Under the pieces are notes generated by a model that saw nothing but the letters and a program-made list of their open reading frames with translations, was not told the origin of the DNA and made no database searches. From Glaciihabitans arcticus (GTDB taxonomy: Bacteria; Actinomycetota; Actinomycetes; Actinomycetales; Microbacteriaceae): a DNA stretch of 64,000 nucleotides. Positions 18,303 to 26,424 of the stretch are shown piece by piece; position 1 is the first letter of the stretch; each line of letters begins with the position of its first letter. The stretch covers positions 1,240,001 to 1,304,000 of the forward strand of contig NZ_SISG01000001.1 in NCBI RefSeq assembly GCF_004310685.1, written 5' to 3'. The position numbers were made by a program, and so were the translations under genes.

Positions 18303-19229
18303 CTACTTGAGGAAGCCGTTCTCGGTCAGCCAGTCGGTCGCGATCTGCTCGGACGACTGCTGCTCGTTGACGCTGAGCGCGTTGAGCGCAGAGAGTCCGG
18401 CAGCGTCGAGCTTCGCGTCGACGGCGTTGATGACATCGGCGACGTCCTCGGCGACGTCCTTGTTGACGAGCGGAACGACGTTCGAGGCGAGGAAGAGTCC
18501 CTCGGGGTCCTCGAGGGTGACGAGGTCGTTCGCGGCGATGTTCGGGTCACCGCTGTAGATGTTTCCGACGGTGATGACGCCGTCCTTGAGGGCCTGGACC
18601 GTGAGGGGTCCGCCGCTGTCGCCGATGGCCTTGAAGGTCACGTCGACGTCGTAGGTGTCCTTGAGGCCCTTGACGCCGTAGGGGCGGGTCTCGAGCTCGG
18701 CGTTACCGCCCAGGATGATGCCGTCGATGCCGGCGAGGTCGGCGATCGAGCTGACGTCGTTCTCCTCGGCGAAGGCTTTGGTGACGTTGTAGGAGTCCTG
18801 GTCGGTCGCGGGCGACTGCTCGAGAACCGTGAGGCTCGCGGGCAGGGCTCCGCCGAGCTCGGCGTAGACGTCGTCCTCGGTGGTGGCCTTGGTGTCGGGC
18901 GCGTAGAACTGAAGGAGGTTGCCCGTGTACTCGGGGATCAGGTCGACTGCTCCGCTTTCGAGTTCGGGGAGGTAGGCGTCGCGCTGTCCGATCTGGAACT
19001 GGCGGGTGACGGTGAAGCCGTCGTTCTCGAGGGCCTGCGAGTAGATCTCGGCGATGATCTCGTTCGAATAGTACGCCTGCGATCCGACGACGATGGTGCC
19101 CTTGGCAGCGTCGTCGTCACCTCCACCCGTGGCGAGTGGGTCACCCGAAGCACACCCTGCCAGGGCCAGTGACGCCCCGACCGCGACTGCGCCAATAGCG
19201 AGTCGGCCCTTTTTCAGTGCTGTGAACAT
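18303..19229 (-). CDS. Osmoprotectant-type ABC transporter substrate-binding lipoprotein
   Basis: A 308-residue lipoprotein with signal peptide and lipobox LAGC, followed by an OpuC-family binding domain (GTIVVGSQAYYSNEIIAEIYSQ, SGAVDLIPEYTGNLLQFYAPD). It would catch glycine betaine, choline or a similar compatible solute outside the membrane and deliver it to the permeases encoded just upstream. The start at ATG 19229 has AAGAGGA as ribosome site and lies 3 bases beyond the permease stop. It shares its layout with the paralogue at 17248. Confidence 0.9.
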   Translation of the reverse strand: MFTALKKGRLAIGAVAVGASLALAGCASGDPLATGGGDDDAAKGTIVVGSQAYYSNEIIAEIYSQALENDGFTVTRQFQIGQRDAYLPELESGAVDLIPEYTGNLLQFYAPDTKATTEDDVYAELGGALPASLTVLEQSPATDQDSYNVTKAFAEENDVSSIADLAGIDGIILGGNAELETRPYGVKGLKDTYDVDVTFKAIGDSGGPLTVQALKDGVITVGNIYSGDPNIAANDLVTLEDPEGLFLASNVVPLVNKDVAEDVADVINAVDAKLDAAGLSALNALSVNEQQSSEQIATDWLTENGFLK

Positions 19230-19231
19230 TC

Positions 19232-19990
19232 TTATCCTCTTCCTGGTACGGCGGATGTTCCCGCCACCGCACGAGTTCGGGATGAACTCGTGCGGACGAT
19301 CTTGACTCGCCCGGCGGTGACCCCGCGCGGCACGGCGAAACTCTGCAACAGCGCGAAGACTCCGTCGAGCGCGACGGCGAGCAGGGCGATGAGTATCGCG
19401 CCACCGAGCATCTCGGTGAAGTTGCGGATGGGCAGGCCCTCGAAGATGTAGACCCCGAGACCGCCCAGTCCGATATACGCGGCGAGGGTGGTCGTGGCGA
19501 CGATCTGCAGGGCGGCATTGCGCACCCCGCCGAGCAGGAGCGGAAGGCCGAGTGGGATCTCGACCCGGGTCAAAATCTGCCACTCGGTCATGCCGACGGC
19601 ACGTGCCGCGTCGATGGTACGCCGATCAATTGCCTCGAGGCCCGCGTAGGCTCCCGCGAGAATAGACGGCACACCGAGTACGAGGAACACAACGACCGCA
19701 GCAATCGGCGCGCGGGCGATGCCGAATGTCAGGGCGAGAATCGTGAGCAGGCCGAGGGACGGCAGCGCGCGGGCCGCTCCGGACAAGGCGACGGCGATCT
19801 CGCGTCCCTTGCCGGTGTGACCGATCGCGTAACCGATCGGCACGGCGATGATGGTCGCGGCGATCAGCGACGCGAAGGTGTAGCCGAGGTGCTCGCCGAG
19901 ACGGAGCAGGATGTCGTTCGTGCGCTCGGTCGTGACGATGGTCCACACAGGCGTGAAGATCCACTGGAACGCTTCGAGGAAGAGATTCAT
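19232..19990 (-). CDS. Osmoprotectant-type ABC transporter permease
   Basis: A 252-residue membrane protein with about six segments and the ABC permease EAA-type loop (AIDRRTIDAARAVGMTEWQI ... EIPLGLPLLLGG). Matches OpuCB/OpuCD/ProW-type permeases of roughly 220 residues; the C-terminus has about 30 extra polar residues. Overlaps the upstream permease by 4 bases (ATGA), so the two are coupled and probably form a heterodimeric channel. Confidence 0.9.
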   Translation of the reverse strand: MNLFLEAFQWIFTPVWTIVTTERTNDILLRLGEHLGYTFASLIAATIIAVPIGYAIGHTGKGREIAVALSGAARALPSLGLLTILALTFGIARAPIAAVVVFLVLGVPSILAGAYAGLEAIDRRTIDAARAVGMTEWQILTRVEIPLGLPLLLGGVRNAALQIVATTTLAAYIGLGGLGVYIFEGLPIRNFTEMLGGAILIALLAVALDGVFALLQSFAVPRGVTAGRVKIVRTSSSRTRAVAGTSAVPGRG

Positions 19991-20673
19991 GCCGTCGCCT
20001 CCGCTGTGAACACGGCGCGCTGCTGGCGCTTGGTCACCTTGACGGTTCGGGTCCAGGGCATCAGCACCCGGCCCAGCAGCACGAGCAGGCGGTCGAAGAC
20101 GAGGGCGATGACGACGGTCATCACGATGCCCGAGACGATCTCGAGCGGGATCGATCGCTGCAATCCGTTGATGAAGAGGTAGCCGAGGCTGCGCACACCG
20201 ACGAAGGCACCGATCGTGACGAGGCTGACAGTGCTCACCGCGACGACCCGGAGGCCGGCGAGCAGCACGGGTCCGGCGATCGGGAACTCCACGAGCCAGA
20301 AGCGGCGCCAGGGCGAGTAGCCGACGGCGGTCGCCGACTGGATGATGTCCGCGTCGACCGAATCGAGCGCGTCGGTGGTCGACCGCACCATCAGTGCTAC
20401 GGCGTAGATCGACAGAGCGATGATCACGTTGGTGGCGCTCAGCACACTCACGCCGATGATGGGCGGCAGGATGACGAGCAGCGCAAGTGACGGGATCGTG
20501 TACAGCAGTCCGACGATGGTCAGCAGGATGCCCCGTGTCAGGCGGAAGCGGTGGGCGAGCCAGCCGAGCGGGATCGCCACGACGAATCCGATGATCACGG
20601 GCGGCACGCTCAACACGATGTGCTCCCACGACAGCGTGCCTACGAGAGGCAGATTGTTGAGCAGCCAGTTCAC
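19987..20673 (-). CDS. Osmoprotectant-type ABC transporter permease
   Basis: A 228-residue integral membrane protein with about six segments; the cytoplasmic coupling loop reads DSVDADIIQSATAVGYSPWR ahead of VEFPIAGPVLLAG. Same family as the next permease. It overlaps both the ATPase gene upstream and the second permease downstream by 4 bases, so the ATPase and two permeases are one translational unit. Confidence 0.9.
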   Translation of the reverse strand: MNWLLNNLPLVGTLSWEHIVLSVPPVIIGFVVAIPLGWLAHRFRLTRGILLTIVGLLYTIPSLALLVILPPIIGVSVLSATNVIIALSIYAVALMVRSTTDALDSVDADIIQSATAVGYSPWRRFWLVEFPIAGPVLLAGLRVVAVSTVSLVTIGAFVGVRSLGYLFINGLQRSIPLEIVSGIVMTVVIALVFDRLLVLLGRVLMPWTRTVKVTKRQQRAVFTAEATA

Positions 20674-21506
20674 CGGCTGTCCCGATCCACCAGCACTCCC
20701 GCGGCGCGACCGTCGCTGTCGACGAGCACTCGTGAATCGCCCTCGCCCGACAGGCTCAGCGCGCGCTTGCCCTTGTCGACACCGATGAAGGAGGCGACGA
20801 AGTCGCTTGCCGGATTGGCGGTGATCTCGTTCGGCGAACCGGCCTGCGCGATCTTCGCGCCCTTCTCGAGGATGACGACCTGGTCGCCGAGCAGGAACGC
20901 CTCGTCGATGTCGTGGGTCACGAAGACCACGGTCTTGTCGAGGTCGCGCTGGAGGCGGATCAGCTCCTGCTGGAGGTCGGATCGCACGATCGGGTCGACG
21001 GCGCCGAACGGCTCATCCATCAGAAGGATGTTCGGGTTCACGGCCAGCCCGCGCGCCACGCCGACCCGCTGCTGCTGGCCACCGGAGAGCTGGCTCGGGT
21101 ACCGGTTCGCGAGCGAGCGGTCGAGGCCGACGGTGTCGAGCAGCTCGAGCGCGTGCGCGTGGGCTTCCTTCTTCGGTACGCCCTTGAGCAGCGGAACCGT
21201 CGCGACGTTGTCGATCACGCGGCGATGCGGAAGCAGCCCCGAGTTCTGCATCACATAACCGATGCTGCGGCGCAGGGCCACCGGCTCGATCGTGGAGATG
21301 CTCTCGCCATCGATATCGATGGTGCCCGACGTGGGATCGACCATGCGGTTGATCATGCGCAGGAGGGTGGTCTTGCCGCATCCGGAGGATCCGACGAACA
21401 CTGTGGTCTGGCGGGACGGTATAACGAGATTGAACTCCTCTACCGCAAGGGTTCCATCGGGGAACCGTTTGGAGACCGCACGGAATTCAATCATTGGTTG
21501 GCTCAT
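20670..21506 (-). CDS. Osmoprotectant-type ABC transporter ATP-binding protein
   Basis: A 278-residue ABC ATPase: Walker A GSSGCGKTT (about 39-47), signature [15 protein letters not shown], Walker B ILLMDEPFGAVD, H-loop VFVTHDIDEAF. It is of the OpuCA/ProV type but stops soon after the nucleotide domain, with only a short remnant (VLVDSDGRAAGVLVDRD) where longer members carry two CBS domains. Those CBS domains sense ionic strength in OpuA, so regulation here may differ. First gene of the five-gene cluster; the TetR gene behind it runs in the same direction. Confidence 0.92.
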   Translation of the reverse strand: MSQPMIEFRAVSKRFPDGTLAVEEFNLVIPSRQTTVFVGSSGCGKTTLLRMINRMVDPTSGTIDIDGESISTIEPVALRRSIGYVMQNSGLLPHRRVIDNVATVPLLKGVPKKEAHAHALELLDTVGLDRSLANRYPSQLSGGQQQRVGVARGLAVNPNILLMDEPFGAVDPIVRSDLQQELIRLQRDLDKTVVFVTHDIDEAFLLGDQVVILEKGAKIAQAGSPNEITANPASDFVASFIGVDKGKRALSLSGEGDSRVLVDSDGRAAGVLVDRDSR

Positions 21507-21628
21507 TCCTCGTGTGCATCACGAATCGACACTTGCCTTGGCGTTCAGCTAAACAGTATTCGCCGCAACTGTCATTCCCGCTTGGTCATACTTCGTCGCA
21601 CTGTAGGGAAACTCAGAGATCAACGAGT

Positions 21629-21652
21629 AACCCCGCCTCCGATGCGGGGGTT
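21629..21652 (-). terminator. Hairpin after the TetR gene
   Basis: AACCCCGC (21629-21636), 7-base loop, GCGGGGGTT (21644-21652): a GC-rich 8-bp stem with one bulge, 15 bases after the TetR stop and before the ABC operon. The T tract on the minus strand is weak (TTACTCGTT), so termination may be partial. Confidence 0.5.
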
Positions 21653-21666
21653 GAGGCCTTCGCGTG

Positions 21667-22329
21667 CTAGGAAACGTTCTCCACCGCACCGAAGTGCTGG
21701 GAGAGGATCGCGTATACGTACTGGCGTCCGGCGTCGAGGAAGGCCTGGTCACCGCTGTGGTCGAAGACGAAGGCTCGGGATGCGAGCGAGTCGGACACCT
21801 CGAGCGCCACCTCGAACGCGAATCGGGTCTCGGGGGTGTCGGCGACGCCGAACCGGGAGACGAGTCCGTCGAGCAGGGTGTCGGCCACGACCGAGTTGAA
21901 GGTGCGCTCGCTCGCTCGCGGGCGAATGTCGATGACGTCACCGACGCGCAGGCTGCGGAAGCCCGCCTCGTTGCGGAAAGCCTCGACGAGAACGCCGAAG
22001 GATGAGCTCAGGGCGTCGAGCCAGTTGGTGTGTCGCTCGTCGACCAGTTCGTCGTGCACGCGACGCAGCACACGGTCGAGGTTGCGGGCGCCGAGAGCCT
22101 GGAGCACGGCGATGCGATCGGGGAAGTACCGGTAGACCGTGCCGATCGACGCACCGGCCTTCTCGGCGACCATGGCCGTCGTCAGGCGCTCGTAGCCGAT
22201 CTCGTCGACCACCGACGCCGCGGCGTCGAGTAGGGCGGCGAGACGCGCGGTGCTACGCGCCTGCACGGGCTCGTTGCGCAGGGGAAGCGACCCCGGGGAC
22301 TGCGGATCGATTACTGCTGCTGCCGACAC
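21667..22329 (-). CDS. TetR family transcriptional regulator
   Basis: A 220-residue regulator: N-terminal helix-turn-helix (ALLDAAASVVDEIGYERL, then AEKAGASIGTVYRYFPDR, about residues 30-77) and a C-terminal helical ligand domain. The start is GTG 22329, decided by a perfect AGGAGG five bases upstream (22335-22340 on the plus strand). A TAGTAT box (22360-22365) and a CGCCCCC-ATTGC-GGGGGCG hairpin just above it form a possible promoter and operator. Its position ahead of the osmoprotectant operon on the same strand suggests control of that operon, but no shared operator was found. Confidence 0.88.
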   Translation of the reverse strand: MSAAAVIDPQSPGSLPLRNEPVQARSTARLAALLDAAASVVDEIGYERLTTAMVAEKAGASIGTVYRYFPDRIAVLQALGARNLDRVLRRVHDELVDERHTNWLDALSSSFGVLVEAFRNEAGFRSLRVGDVIDIRPRASERTFNSVVADTLLDGLVSRFGVADTPETRFAFEVALEVSDSLASRAFVFDHSGDQAFLDAGRQYVYAILSQHFGAVENVS

Positions 22330-22432
22330 GGCTGCCTCCTATGAAATGGTTCGCCCGTCATACTACGCGCCCCCATTGCGGGGGCGGGAGACTTTCTCAT
22401 TACGACACGCCAACGGGGCAGGGCTGGCAACT

Positions 22433-22461
22433 TGTCGCGACCGAAAAAATGTGGGCTAATT
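22433..22461 (+). promoter_or_regulatory. Candidate promoter for the App1/GH15 genes
   Basis: TTGTCG (22433-22438), 17-base spacer, GCTAAT (22456-22461), in an unusually AT-rich piece of the 239-base gap between the divergent TetR and App1 genes. Leaves a leader of about 100 bases. Confidence 0.4.
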
Positions 22462-22568
22462 TCACCATTCTCTCATGACGAGTCTATGAAAAGGCTGGGT
22501 GTGGTTCTCGTGGGCTCAGCCCGTGCCCCGATCCCGTGGGATCCATCGAGACATGCCAGACTTGACCA

Positions 22569-23651
22569 ATGGCCCGAACCCGCAAGACGCCTGTCGCCCG
22601 AAACGGCGAACTCGCGGCCCCGATCCTGCACCGCGCGGCGCGCATCGAGGACTGGTACCACGAGCTTCGCGAGAAGCGTGGCCGCAAGCGCGGGCTCAAG
22701 ACCACGATCATCCCGTATTCGGGCTACGGCGGACCCGGCTGGATCCGCGTGCTCTGCCGTGTGGTGCTCACCCGCGGCGACGTCGCGAGCCAGCGGGTCG
22801 CCAAGGTCCGCGGCTGGCGCAGCTTCTTCAGCATCCCCGTCGACGATGTCGTCGTAACGATCTCCGCGGGTGGTGTCGAGCACAAGGTCACCGCAGACCG
22901 CGGCGGCGTTGTCGACACCCGCATCGAGGTGGACCTCGAACCCGGCTGGCAGAGCATCAGCATCGCGGCGGAAGACAACAGCGAACCCGTCACGGCCACG
23001 ATCTTCGTCATCGACCCGGCCATCGGCTTCGGCCTGATCTCTGATATCGACGACACCGTAATGGTGACGGCTCTCCCCCGTCCGATGCTTGCCGCGTGGA
23101 ACACCTTTGTGCTCGACGAGCACGCACGCCGACCCGTGCCCGGCATGGCTGTGCTGTATGAACGGCTCGTGCGGGCACATCCCGGAGCACCGATCATCTA
23201 CCTGTCGACCGGTGCCTGGAATGTCGCGCCCACCCTGCGCCGTTTTCTCGACCGCAACCTGTACCCGGCGGGGGCGCTGCTGCTCACCGACTGGGGACCG
23301 ACGCACGATCGCTGGTTCCGCAGCGGCAAGGAGCACAAGCAGACGAGCCTCGAGCGCATCGCCGAGGAGCTTCCGACCATGCGCTGGCTGCTGGTCGGCG
23401 ACGACGGTCAGCACGACGAGGAGATTTACGCCGAGTTCGCGGCCGCGCACCCCGACAACGTGAAGGCCATCGCGATCCGCCAGCTGTCCACGAGTGAGGC
23501 GGTGCTCGCGGGTGGCCGTAGCCGTGCCGCCGACGAGGGCACCGATGACGCCGCGCTCTGGGTCTTCGCTCCCGACGGGGCCGGCCTCGCCGAGCAGCTT
23601 TCCGACGCCGGCATCATGACCGACGACGACCGCCCCGACGTGCGTCCCTGA
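22569..23651 (+). CDS. App1 family phosphatase (DUF2183)
   Basis: A 360-residue protein whose second half is the App1 catalytic domain of the HAD-like phosphatase superfamily. The nucleophile motif DIDDT is at 159-163, followed by YLSTGAWN, the lysine region SGKEHKQ and GDDGQHDEEIY. Yeast App1 is a Mg-dependent phosphatidate phosphatase; bacterial members are not well characterised and could act on lipid or other phosphates. No signal peptide. There is no strong ribosome site before ATG 22569. The gene lies 22 bases upstream of the GH15 gene in the same direction, so they are probably cotranscribed. Confidence 0.85.
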   Translation: MARTRKTPVARNGELAAPILHRAARIEDWYHELREKRGRKRGLKTTIIPYSGYGGPGWIRVLCRVVLTRGDVASQRVAKVRGWRSFFSIPVDDVVVTISAGGVEHKVTADRGGVVDTRIEVDLEPGWQSISIAAEDNSEPVTATIFVIDPAIGFGLISDIDDTVMVTALPRPMLAAWNTFVLDEHARRPVPGMAVLYERLVRAHPGAPIIYLSTGAWNVAPTLRRFLDRNLYPAGALLLTDWGPTHDRWFRSGKEHKQTSLERIAEELPTMRWLLVGDDGQHDEEIYAEFAAAHPDNVKAIAIRQLSTSEAVLAGGRSRAADEGTDDAALWVFAPDGAGLAEQLSDAGIMTDDDRPDVRP

Positions 23652-23673
23652 TTCCCAGCCACTGCAGTGTTCA

Positions 23674-25473
23674 ATGAGTGCCATGCAGAAGATCGAGGAC
23701 TACGCGCTCATCGGAGACTGTCACACGGCCGCGCTTGTGGGCCGCGACGGCAGCATCGACTGGCTGTGCCTGCCCCGGTTCGACTCCGCCTCGACCTTTG
23801 GTGCCCTTCTCGGCAATGAGGATAACGGTCGCTGGCTCGTCGCCCCCGTGTCGACCGAGGCCACCGCTTCCGGGATCACCGCCGAGCGCCGCTACGTCGG
23901 CGACACGTTCACGCTCGTGACTACCTGGACCACTCCCGACGGCGTCGTCGAGACCACCGACCTCATGCCGCACGGCGACCGCAGGGCCGACGTCATCCGT
24001 CGTGTGCGCGGGATGAGCGGCTCGGTCGCGATGCACCAGGAGCTGCGCATCCGCTTCGACTACTCCGCCGCGATGCCGTGGATGCGGCAGGTGCCCGAGG
24101 CGGGCGGCAACGCCGTCGTCGCCGTGGCCGGCCCGGACGCGGTCGTTGTGCGCGGGCCCGAGCTCGTCGCGAACGACCACGCGCACACATCTGACTTCAC
24201 GGTGAACGCCGGCGACGTCGTCGACATCACCCTGACCTGGTTTCCAGCGCACCGTGAGCCGCCCGAGCCCATCGACGTCGACTCTCGCATTGCCGCCACC
24301 GAGGAGTGGTGGACGGACTGGGCGGCATCCTGCACCGCATCGCCCGTGTATCACGACGCCGTGCACCGCTCGCTGCTCGTGCTGCGAGCTCTCACCCACG
24401 AGGACACCGGCGGAATCGTGGCGGCGGCCACCACGAGCCTGCCCGAGGAATTCGGCGGCCAGCGCAACTGGGACTACCGCTACGTGTGGCTGCGGGACGC
24501 ATCCCTCACCCTGCATGTGCTGCTCGACCACGGCTTCGAGAGTGAAGCGGACTCGTGGCGCACCTGGCTGTTGCGGGCCATCGCCGGCGACCCCGCCGAC
24601 GTGCAGATCATGTACGGACTGAGCGGCGAGCGGCGTCTCTCGGAGTACGAGCTTGAGAGCCTCCCCGGCTACGACGGGGCCTCCCCCGTGCGCATCGGCA
24701 ACGGGGCGTTCACGCAATATCAGGGTGACGTCTTCGGTGAGGTCATGATCGCGCTGCAGGCCGCCCGCCAGCTCGGCCGCGAGGAGCCCGACATCTCCTG
24801 GCCGCTGCAGCGAGCGCTGATGGGTTTTGTGGAGGACAACTGGCAGCGAGCCGACAACGGCATCTGGGAGATCCGCGGACCCCTTCGGCACTTCACCCAC
24901 TCGCGGGTCATGCTCTGGGCGGCGCTCGATTGCGCCATCCGCGCGGTCGAGGACTTCGGTCTCGACGGGCCGGTTGCGCGCTGGCGCACGCTGCGCTCAG
25001 AGGTTCGGGATGAGATCGAGGACCAGGGCTTCAACACTTCGCTCGGGTATTACACCCAGTACTACGGCTCCACCGGAACTGATGCCTCACTCCTCCAGCT
25101 CGCCCAGGTCGGCTACCTGTCCGCCGATGACCCGCGCATGCTGGCGACCGTCGCCGCGATGGAGGCCGAGCTTCTCGAGAACGGCCTGCTGATGCGCTAC
25201 CGCACCGAGGACGGCGTCGACGGGCTGCCCTCGGGCGAGAACCCGTTCCTCGCCTGCTCGTTCTGGCTGGTCGAGCAGTACGCGGCATCCGGGCGGCTGT
25301 CGGATGCCGTCACCCTGATGGACCGCCTCGTGGGGTACTCCAACGACCTCGGGCTGCTCAGCGAGGAGTACGACGTCATCGGGCAGCGCCAGGCGGGAAA
25401 CACGCCGCAGGCGCTCTCCCACCTCGCGCTCGTGCGGGCTGCGGACGCGATCGCGCGGGCTTCCTCGGACTGA
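23674..25473 (+). CDS. Glycoside hydrolase family 15 protein (glucoamylase/trehalase-like)
   Basis: A 599-residue cytosolic enzyme: N-terminal beta-sandwich opening IEDYALIGDCHTAALVGRDG, then an (alpha/alpha)6 barrel. NWDYRYVWLRDA near 264-275 is the family signature; the likely acid and base are E399 (GIWE) and E522 (SGENPF). Actinobacterial members of this type include trehalases (mycobacterial) and glucoamylases. Without signal peptide, intracellular trehalose or maltooligosaccharide is the likelier substrate. ATG 23683 (MQKIEDY) is an alternative start. Followed by a palindrome-rich intergenic gap. Confidence 0.92.
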   Translation: MSAMQKIEDYALIGDCHTAALVGRDGSIDWLCLPRFDSASTFGALLGNEDNGRWLVAPVSTEATASGITAERRYVGDTFTLVTTWTTPDGVVETTDLMPHGDRRADVIRRVRGMSGSVAMHQELRIRFDYSAAMPWMRQVPEAGGNAVVAVAGPDAVVVRGPELVANDHAHTSDFTVNAGDVVDITLTWFPAHREPPEPIDVDSRIAATEEWWTDWAASCTASPVYHDAVHRSLLVLRALTHEDTGGIVAAATTSLPEEFGGQRNWDYRYVWLRDASLTLHVLLDHGFESEADSWRTWLLRAIAGDPADVQIMYGLSGERRLSEYELESLPGYDGASPVRIGNGAFTQYQGDVFGEVMIALQAARQLGREEPDISWPLQRALMGFVEDNWQRADNGIWEIRGPLRHFTHSRVMLWAALDCAIRAVEDFGLDGPVARWRTLRSEVRDEIEDQGFNTSLGYYTQYYGSTGTDASLLQLAQVGYLSADDPRMLATVAAMEAELLENGLLMRYRTEDGVDGLPSGENPFLACSFWLVEQYAASGRLSDAVTLMDRLVGYSNDLGLLSEEYDVIGQRQAGNTPQALSHLALVRAADAIARASSD

Positions 25474-25515
25474 GCCGCGCTCTACGGCCTCCCACCCGAC
25501 CATGCGAGCCGATTC

Positions 25516-25629
25516 GCGAGTTGCGCAGCTTCCCGGCGTGCTCTGGATGCGTAACTCGCAACTCGACCCGCGAGTTGCCCACTTCTGCTGCCTCGAGCGC
25601 CACACAGGGGACGTTTTCGGGCAACTCGC
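25516..25629. repeat. Intergenic repeats GCGAGTTGC / GCAACTCGC
   Basis: GCGAGTTGC occurs at 25516-25524 and 25570-25578, its complement GCAACTCGC at 25621-25629, and truncated complements at 25553-25565. The arms can pair in several ways. It fills most of the 183-base gap between the convergent GH15 and dienelactone hydrolase genes. A bidirectional terminator or a dispersed palindromic element are both possible. Confidence 0.6.
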
Positions 25630-25656
25630 CCGCTCTCGCTGCGCCGAACGCGCGAG

Positions 25657-26379
25657 TCAGCGCAGGTGCTCCCCGAAGAATGCGTCGATGCGGCGCCAGG
25701 CGTCCGGCGCATCCTCGGGGTGCGGCCCGATGCCCATCACTCGCATGAGCGGCCGCATCACGGCCGGACCGGAGGGCTTCTCGTTCAGGAAGGCGTGGCC
25801 GGCATCCGGATACTCCTTCACATCGTGGGCGACGCCTGCTGTCGTGAGCGCGGTCTCGAGCTTCGCCGCCGCTCCCCGGAGCGTGCGGTCCTTCGCGCCA
25901 AACGATGCCACGATCGGGCACGCGTTCTCGAGGGCACCAGCGAGGTCGGACGGAAGGATTCCGTAGTTCACGGAGGAGGCCCCGAATCCCGAGTCGGCGG
26001 TCATCAGCGCGAAGCCGCCGCCCATGCAGAACCCGAGTGACCCGACGGATCCCGTCGACCGGCTGTCGGTGAGCGCGAACTGCCGCGCCGCCTCTATGTC
26101 GGCATACGCGCGCCCGGTACCACTCGCCATGGATCGCATGGTCGCGGTGATGCAGCGCCTAAAACCGCCCTCACTGAACAAGTCCGGCATCACGGCGAGG
26201 TAACCGAGCGACGCGATGTGCGCGACCTGCTTGCGCATCTCCTCGTCGATGCCGAACGCCTCGTGCAGTACCACCAGCGCGGGCCACGGACCCTCGCCAT
26301 CCGGCACGCCCACTACAGCGCGCAGGCTTTCGCTTGTTCCGGGAATCTCAGAGGGCAGCGCAATGTCGAGGAGCGTCAT
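25657..26379 (-). CDS. Dienelactone hydrolase family protein
   Basis: A 240-residue alpha/beta hydrolase with a cysteine nucleophile: SLGFCMGGGFAL with C118, an Asp in FGAKDRTL and a His in YPDAGHAFLNE. The Cys-Asp-His triad and VLHEAFG opening are typical of dienelactone hydrolase (carboxymethylenebutenolidase). No other aromatic-degradation genes are nearby, so the true substrate is uncertain. Its start is 45 bases from the divergent winged-helix gene. Confidence 0.88.
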   Translation of the reverse strand: MTLLDIALPSEIPGTSESLRAVVGVPDGEGPWPALVVLHEAFGIDEEMRKQVAHIASLGYLAVMPDLFSEGGFRRCITATMRSMASGTGRAYADIEAARQFALTDSRSTGSVGSLGFCMGGGFALMTADSGFGASSVNYGILPSDLAGALENACPIVASFGAKDRTLRGAAAKLETALTTAGVAHDVKEYPDAGHAFLNEKPSGPAVMRPLMRVMGIGPHPEDAPDAWRRIDAFFGEHLR

Positions 26380-26424
26380 GGCGTGACGCTAGCACCGTCA
26401 CCCGACCGCGCCATACTGGGTGCC

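Noticed and set aside
25516-25629. CRISPR-like array
   Set aside because: Repeats are 9 bases, alternate in orientation and lack spacers of constant length; no cas gene is in the window.
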